Below, one piece after another: positions 10,534 through 15,503 of a DNA stretch of 15,503 bases. Numbering within the stretch: position 1 is the stretch's first letter; every line of letters starts with the position of its first letter. The stretch spans positions 1 to 15,503 of the forward strand of contig RBNI01003616.1 in NCBI GenBank assembly GCA_003990745.1, given 5' to 3'. The position numbers and the translations under genes were made by a program. The notes under the pieces are model-generated. The model saw only the letters and a program-made list of their open reading frames with translations, was not told the DNA's origin and made no database searches. Source of the DNA: Jimgerdemannia flammicorona (Eukaryota; Mucoromycota; Endogonomycetes; Endogonales; Endogonaceae).

Positions 10534-11807
10534 ATGCCTTCGCAGACTCCTTTACCAACAGAAACATGGGCGGCCATCGCTGGCTTTCTGCCCACCATAA
10601 ACCGTCTTCTGTTAGCATTGACATGTTCTTCCATGTCCCAATTGGTCATGACCACCCCAAACGTGTGGCACACCGTCCAAATATCCAACCATTTAACCGA
10701 CGAAACCTTTGGGGATTTCCTCCTCCCAACCAATTCCCAACGCACAATTTGATAGGCGAACATTTTTGCCCTTTGTTCTTCGACGGCTACCCCAATAGTG
10801 CAAGCTGGCGGTCCGCGTGCTGGTCCTTGACCGCGACTCCGTCGATCAAGTCCATCTCACTCGCGTGCTGGTGGAATTCCCCCGGCTCGTGTCATTATCG
10901 CTACGTTCTTGCATTTATATCAGACTGCACGAGGTGCTGCAAAATTTTTCCGCCCTCCGTCAGAACCCGCAACGGTACCCTGTACATCTCCGGAAACTTT
11001 TTCTACAAGGCATCAGAGTCAAGAGCACCCCGACGACAGAGACTTCAACGAGCTCCCCCTCCTTACCAACCTCCAAAACACCCTCTCTTCCACCGTTTCC
11101 CTCGACATCACAATTTGCACCCAGTGCAAATTCACCGTCTGCGAGTGCGACCCACCATTCTGCCTTCCCTGCCAGCGCTGTCCGGATCGCCAGTGCACCA
11201 AATGCCAGGAGCTCTTCGTTGCGAGTCCTGCTGCCGTCCCCTATGCGACTACTGCCGCGAGGGCAAAATTAAGCAGCAGGAGCGCCGCGCCGACTGGGCG
11301 CGCTGCGGCCGGTGCACCGCGAGGTTTTGCCGCCAGTGCTGGGACGAGGAGCCGAAAGAGGTGTGCACCGAGTGTCGCCGGTCGCTGTACTGCGGTGACT
11401 GCGAGGCGGACGGCGCGTGGCAGGAGCGGTGCGGGAGCTGCGAGTCGCGGATTTGTAACGATTGTGGCGAGACGTGCGATGGGTGCATGAGCCGGGTGTG
11501 TTTGGTGTGTGAGGTTGGAGATGGGTTGGAGTTGCGCGGTGGATGTACGTATTGCAAGCGATGCAACGTCAACCATTCAGAAACGTCCCCCATCGGTAAT
11601 GTTCGTCCGAGCGATAGAATGGCTCAATTGCCAGTATACAGTCCGGTTTTACAAGAAAGCATTCGAGGGTTATATCGCCTATCGGTACCTTATCGCTCGT
11701 ATCCCACCACAGTACTACTGAGTCATTCATCAGAGGACCCACAGCCCAGCCTCCTTCTCCTCCCCCTTGCACCGGGCATTCCCCGTAATCAAAGGGTGGC
11801 GGTGTGA
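10534..11807 (+). pseudogene. F-box protein with leucine-rich segment and CxxC-x4/5-CxxC array, broken frame
   Basis: From ATG 10534, residues 6-45 form an F-box (LPTETWAAIAGFLPTINRL...VWHTV). A leucine-rich stretch follows in a second frame (RRTFLPFVLRRLPQ, then LAVRVLVLDRD, FPRLVSLSLRSC, HLRKLFLQGI). A third frame adds ELPLLTNLQNTL and ITICTQC. From 11220 a fourth segment carries CESCCRPLCDYC, CGRCTARFCRQC, CTECRRSLYCGDC, CGSCESRICNDC, CDGCMSRVCLVC and CTYCKRC. Frame changes are needed near 10741-10752, 11015-11030 and 11215-11220, and an in-frame TAG sits at 10796-10798. No canonical intron explains them: no usable GT donor lies between about 10680 and 10798, and the coding-like text on each side almost abuts. 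The final frame stops at 11805-11807; its last roughly 75 codons look less protein-like. The product was probably an SCF adaptor with a zinc-binding tail. It is either a decayed gene or one with base-call errors; the two flawless neighbours favour decay. I know no named family with this layout. Confidence 0.65.
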
Positions 11808-12968
11808 AATATGCACCGAGTAGAGAGTGGGGAGTCAACGAAGTAATACCATTGCCCTCAAGATCACTAGTACTGCACAATAAGCCATAGAAAGACAGTG
11901 GTATTCAACTGAGTTATCAACCATGGAGGAATCCTTTGATGGTATCCAGAGCATAATACAGACACACTTATTATGAATTTCACATTTCAAGGCCTATTAA
12001 AACTGAACCAAGTTCCAGAAATACTTCAAGTTGGGGTAGCTACTAAACTTGAAGTTGGAAATGGAAAAAGAAGATTGGATTAGAGAGTGTCAGCTCTCCT
12101 ATACTCAGATCACTATTGCTAAGAGAATACACAAGTTATTTAAGAAAGACAAACCAACTCTAGCTTATTTCTGAGAGATAGTTCCAGGAGACTTCAGATA
12201 TATCAAGGACAATATTGGGAGAATATAATAGTATAAATTACATAGTATAAGAATATTTAACTGATCAAGACTTAGGAGTTTGAATAGGATGTTTCAGAGA
12301 TGAATTACCTATGAGGGCCAGCAATGTGACACTGGAATAGGCTCCTGCTTGAGAGCTCCCCCCTTGCTGAATTTGACATTAGAGATGGGGTTGAGTATCA
12401 GAGGAAGGTGGAGTTAGACATATGGCTGGTGGGTTGGCAGGATGTTAGTATAGGTGAGGAGTGAGACTGAGATAGTATTTAGTCCTAGTGTACTGAGGTC
12501 AAGTAGTGACTTCCTCCCAAGTTCTAGGTGATATGGTAGTATATACTAAGGAAGAATATCATACTAAACTTTTGCTCTAGATATTTGATTGAGAGTAGCA
12601 AGTTTGAGTATGAGGAGTATCTTAATGTAGAGCAGAAAGAGGATTTTATACAGATACCTGAATATTGGTTGGGAGAGTATAAAATACTTAGTGATTTCTG
12701 GATTACTGTAGGAGAGTGCCTGGGAGTCTATAGGAGGAGAGATGAGGTGAGGGGTTGTTGGGAGAATTTGAAAGAGCATCTTATAGGAGAAGTGAGAAAT
12801 GAGTAGATTATATATAGCTGGATCTTGGCAATTTGAGTGGGGCTGGCTAGGTATTGACTCTTTATATTTGAGAGAGGATAGTAGTTAAGTATTGTAGAGA
12901 AATTGATAAGATGAGATGAGCTGATAGAGGATCTCTTGACTGGCTGATAGTTGGGCTGAAGACCTCAG
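11808..12968. other. AT-rich, purine-skewed region without a recognisable gene
   Basis: About 1.16 kb is rich in A, G and T and poor in C on the plus strand, unlike the gene half of the window. Short coding-like fragments on the plus strand are broken by stops, for example around 12000-12100 and 12061-12230. The longest open stretch is about 73 codons at 12585-12806 (charged, with EYEEYLNVEQKEDFIQIPEY), which I cannot assign. The likeliest reading is old transposon debris. No terminal repeats were found. Confidence 0.5.
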
Positions 12969-13190
12969 TGTAAGTACACAATCTCCAAGCTATATCACCC
13001 TCTGAACAAGCCACCAAAATCACATACGATCTCCAAACAAATCTGGAAATCATCTGCAAGATCACAAAGCTGAGTCAAACAGAAGTTACAGCATACAAAG
13101 CTGAGTCAATATGAAGTCACAGAACACAAGGTTCACACAAACAGAATCTTACCAATCAAGAACAAATGCATATATACTGAGCCCCAAGAC
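12969..13190 (+). repeat. Tandem repeat, copy 1 (222 bases)
   Basis: It begins TGTAAGTACACAATCTCCAAG and ends GCCCCAAGAC. It is directly followed by a second copy with the same order of blocks: CTCCAAACAAATCTGGAAATCA, AAGCTGAGTCAAACAGAAGT, CAAAGCTGAGTCAAT, ATCTTACCAATC, CATATATAC and AGCCCCAAGAC. It is about 20 bases longer than copy 2, mainly from an insertion near its left end. Inside it are 31-base sub-repeats starting ACAAAGCTGAGTCAA. Confidence 0.85.
13065..13126 (+). repeat. 31-base sub-repeats with TGAGTCA core
   Basis: Two adjacent 31-base units, ACAAAGCTGAGTCAAACAG... and ACAAAGCTGAGTCAATATG..., are followed by a degenerate third (ACAAGGTTCACAC...). The same arrangement recurs 201 bases on, in copy 2. 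TGAGTCA cores stand at 13071-13077, 13102-13108, 13272-13278 and 13303-13309. TGA(C/G)TCA is the known binding site of Gcn4/AP-1 type bZIP factors; use here is inferred. Confidence 0.75.
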
Positions 13191-13391
13191 TGTAAGCGCA
13201 CAACCTCCAAGCCACGGAAATCATATGCAATCTCCAAACAAATCTGGAAATCACCTGTAAGATCATGAAGCTGAGTCAAACAGAAGTCACAGTGCACAAA
13301 GCTGAGTCAATACCAAGTCACGGAACACAAAATTCACACAAATGAGATCTTACCAATCCAGAACAAATACATATATACCCAGCCCCAAGAC
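13191..13391 (+). repeat. Tandem repeat, copy 2 (201 bases)
   Basis: It begins TGTAAGCGCACAACCTCCAAG and ends AGCCCCAAGAC, head to tail with copy 1. Differences are scattered point changes, many of them C/T or A/G. It lies just upstream of the broken frame starting at 13446 and contains a TATATA element at its right end, so it doubles as the presumed promoter of that frame. Confidence 0.85.
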
Positions 13392-13445
13392 ACGTCAAAA
13401 CAAAGAACCAAAACAATAACAACCACAACTTCCAAATACACAAAC
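13372..13445 (+). promoter_or_regulatory. TATA-like element and leader before the broken frame
   Basis: TATATACCC near 13372-13380 is followed by an A/C-rich leader without ATG up to the start codon at 13446. The distance of about 70 bases suits a core promoter. Copy 1 of the repeat carries a matching TATATAC near 13171-13177. Confidence 0.4.
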
Positions 13446-14543
13446 ATGACTACCGAGATCTACAACCGCATCTGTGCTGACATTTAGAATGCCATTGTCA
13501 ACCGAGCCACACCCCCTCTACCCCTCATGAATATCTACAGCCAAGCACCTCTCTACTTCATAGAAGCCCGATGGAATGCCTTGAACATGCTTAACGAGAC
13601 CCACCGGATTGGACAAATCTCAAGCTACTACCAGATCGGCCACCTCCTGGAAGACATGGTTGAACACCACCATAATACAGACATTACCCAGATGTCTCAA
13701 TACCAGAAACTCATCGCCCGCAAACACTGAGAACTCTTTTATGAGTACAGCACCTTTATTCTCCGCCTCCGAGTCACTACCAGCGAAATGGTTGCTACTC
13801 TGTCCTACGGCCAAATTGATGACATGATACAAGAACTCAACCACAAGTACCTTGAGTACATTGAAACCACAGACAGAACCTTCCCGCACCCTGATGACCA
13901 CATCTTGCAAATGCCCCAAGTTGGATATGCAATGAAGGACATCTATGATATAATCAACTTCAACAAAGATGAAGCAGAAGACAATGATCCTTCCGACACC
14001 AACATGACCTCAAGCCAAGGATCTCTTCCAACTCTGATCATGCCACCAACTCTGCCGATGAACTTACAACAGTTCATAACCACATACGAGACTTATTGGG
14101 ACAATGACCACTGGTATAAACACCAACCTGTATTCACCCCCGATTAATTCAACTACAATAAAGAGACCGGAGAACACAACCTGTACCTGCAGACAACCCT
14201 TGAGATCGAACCAACCACTCCACCACCCGAGTACGAATGACATGAACTACAGCCACCAGCATACTACAACCCTGCAACTCATAGTGCTATAACCTACAGA
14301 AGGTATACAGACAGTGAATCCGATGAAAGCGAAAACGATGCACCACTTCTTTATCCACCAACACCTTATCCAGCATATGAGACAGACGACATTATCCTAT
14401 GGGATGGAGATGAAGTTCCAATATATTATTATCTCAGTGAATAAGGAGAAGTAATCTGTGAACCACTTTTTCTAGATAACTACTTCATTAGAGATGAAGC
14501 TATTGATGGTAATGTCATCAAAGATTATCCAGACAGTGCCTAA
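13446..14543 (+). pseudogene. 365-codon open frame with five in-frame stops, two PPxY motifs (possible retroelement Gag-like relic)
   Basis: From ATG 13446 one frame continues without any indel to TAA 14541-14543, but is broken by TAG 13485-13487, TGA 13728-13730, TAA 14145-14147, TGA 14238-14240 and TAA 14442-14444. The text between the stops is protein-like: a helical N-terminal part (YFIEARWNALNML, IGHLLEDMVEHHHN, IDDMIQELNHKYLEYIE), an acidic linker, and a Pro/Tyr/Asp-rich tail with PPEY (14223-14234) and PPAY (14253-14264). I do not recognise the family. No CCHC zinc knuckle, protease, reverse transcriptase or integrase is seen. The LTR-like segment 40 bases downstream makes a retroelement origin plausible, but an independent host gene lost by point mutation is also possible. 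Confidence 0.55.
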
Positions 14544-14575
14544 ACCATAAATAGCCTAGCATAGTTAGATTAGCC

Positions 14576-14669
14576 TTGTACAATGTGACTGTAAACTGAC
14601 TCAGCAGTCAGACGATCTCTTGATATGTCAGATCATACTTGTACTACATGACTGCATTCTAACTCAGCA
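14576..14669 (+). repeat. Pair of 31-base imperfect direct repeats, period 63
   Basis: TTGTACAATGTGACTG... at 14576-14606 and TTGTACTACATGACTG... at 14639-14669 match at 24 of 31 positions, both ending AACTCAGCA or GACTCAGCA. The first contains TGACTCA (14597-14603), the reverse complement of the core in the 12969-13391 repeats. Confidence 0.6.
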
Positions 14670-14922
14670 AAGGACTTAGTACTACACCCATATTTAGCAT
14701 AGTCCAGATAGCCCCTCACTAGTATAAATACCCCCTCCCCCAGACCTCAGAATCTCAGACTCGAACACATAAGAACATTCCTGAATACTTTTCCAAATAT
14801 CCCCCACACAACTACTCCTAGTATAGCAATATTATAAATAGAGAATAAATCCATTTAAATACCCCACAAACCACTCTTAAGTAAACCTGCCCCTGTTAGG
14901 TCCTACTCCTAACCCTGTCACG
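14584..14922 (+). mobile_element. LTR-like segment (solo LTR or 5' LTR of an element leaving the window)
   Basis: It starts TGTGAC and ends GTCACG, a near-perfect inverted terminal pair of TG...CA type. Inside are TATAAATA at 14723-14730, followed by a C-rich stretch and presumed transcript start, and AATAAA at 14844-14849, the order expected of U3-R-U5. Directly after it TTTGGTATTGTCTGCAGC (from 14934) resembles a primer-binding site, since PBSs begin TGG. No purine tract precedes it, so it looks more like a 5' than a 3' LTR. A second copy is not in the window, so the ends are provisional. Confidence 0.4.
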
Positions 14923-15503
14923 AAATTTCCTAATTTGGTATTGTCTGCAGCAATACGCCAATTCAACTAAGCTGGCCTTAGTTTCTCGAACTTCCTGAAA
15001 TACAGAAAATCCTGAATATCCAGAACTAGTCCATTGAAAGGACTTTGGTTGAGATGTCAACCCGATCTTGAAATCAATAAGCATAGAGGATGTACTCTAT
15101 ATGAAATTGATCTTGACCATAAGAAAACGGTCTTCCAGAATATCTAGAACTTCCAGAAAACCCTTCCAGAACTATGTAATGGTTACCCTAAAAAGCAACC
15201 CCCTTACAACTTGGTAGCAGTGATTTACAATCCAATTCTGCTTCAAGACACTTCCTCACCCTGCTACAAACCCTTCTGCGAATTCCTACAAGTTGGTATA
15301 AAGCCCAACCTCTGAACTGGAATTTATTCTGAACCATCTGACAATCTGGAGAGAATTGAACCTGACGTACAAGGACAATTTGACCTCCACACCTGCAACA
15401 AGTGGGACAAACTTCACTCAAAGAAAGAAGTACTCCGATTAAACCAGCAAATAGGCGAAACCCTATTCATCGAACTCCTTGCACTACACCCAGCAAGTCA
15501 AGA
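14923..15503 (+). other. Possible internal region of a retroelement, decayed, running off the window
   Basis: The stretch is A/C-rich like the sequence to its left. A second PBS-like TTGGTAGCAGTGATT lies at 15211-15225. From 15211 one plus-strand frame is open apart from TGA at 15313-15315 and continues to the edge (VQGQFDLHTCNKWDKL..., GETLFIELLALHP). I cannot assign it to Gag or any other family. From 14923 to 15210 no coding signal is seen. Confidence 0.3.

Noticed and set aside
10236..10763. A 175-codon minus-strand frame across the divergent promoter
   Set aside because: It overlaps exon 1 of the F-box/WD40 gene in another frame and the F-box of the plus-strand gene on the opposite strand; no landmarks.
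10742..10798. GC-AG intron to repair the F-box gene
   Set aside because: The only GC donors (10742, 10756) give either a wrong phase or a preceding stop, and an intron of 57 bases or less, shorter than all others seen here.
11022..11124. GT-AG intron between AGA and CAG in the F-box gene
   Set aside because: Phase and pyrimidine content fit, but the donor GTCAAG is weak and the removed stretch reads as leucine-rich coding text; a frame change was preferred. Kept as an alternative.
12585..12806. 73-codon open frame as a gene
   Set aside because: No ATG start in good context, stops just upstream in frame, no recognisable family, and it lies in a region of broken fragments.
12969..13391. Tandem repeats as a CRISPR array
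   Set aside because: The units are about 200 bases with no short constant repeat and variable spacers, in a eukaryotic context.
14896..15421. Two minus-strand frames of 62 and 77 codons
   Set aside because: They lie opposite the LTR-like and decayed plus-strand sequence; no domain and no promoter context.

Overview
The window is eukaryotic nuclear DNA, almost certainly from a fungus. Genes are cut by many short GT-AG introns (70 to 162 bases), the encoded families are typical of fungi (lipoate-protein ligase, Hul5-type HECT ligase, F-box/WD40/UIM protein), and the right end is AT-rich repeat and retroelement-like debris. The exact lineage cannot be read from the sequence. I assembled the spliced genes by hand from protein-family landmarks and checked that exon phases add up.

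Layout: 1-61 is an A/G-rich low-complexity edge, probably close to a contig end. 65-1761 (+) is a lipoate-protein ligase (AIM22/LplA type), six exons visible, 5' end missing. Convergent to it, 1969-6706 (-) is a 13-exon, 1185-residue HECT E3 ubiquitin ligase of the Hul5/UBE3C family. Only 107 bases upstream of its start codon ends the next gene, 6814-10413 (-), a 10-exon, 893-residue F-box/WD40 protein with UIM-like helices, resembling yeast Ufo1. A 120-base divergent promoter (10414-10533) separates it from 10534-11807 (+), an apparently intronless F-box gene whose product carries a striking array of CxxC-x4/5-CxxC cysteine repeats. This gene is interrupted by three frame changes and one in-frame stop.

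11808-15503 has no intact gene. It contains an AT-rich purine-skewed stretch, two tandem copies of a roughly 200-base repeat holding 31-base sub-repeats with TGAGTCA sites, a 365-codon open frame broken by five stop codons but no indels (two PPxY motifs near its end), an LTR-like segment, and a decayed frame running off the edge.

Three consecutive genes belong to the ubiquitin system: a HECT ligase and two F-box proteins (substrate receptors of SCF ligases). The lipoate ligase is a mitochondrial metabolic gene and an unrelated neighbour. The most unusual items are the F-box/cysteine-array protein, the split catalytic cysteine codon with a 23-base exon in the HECT gene, and the nested repeats before the broken PPxY-bearing frame.
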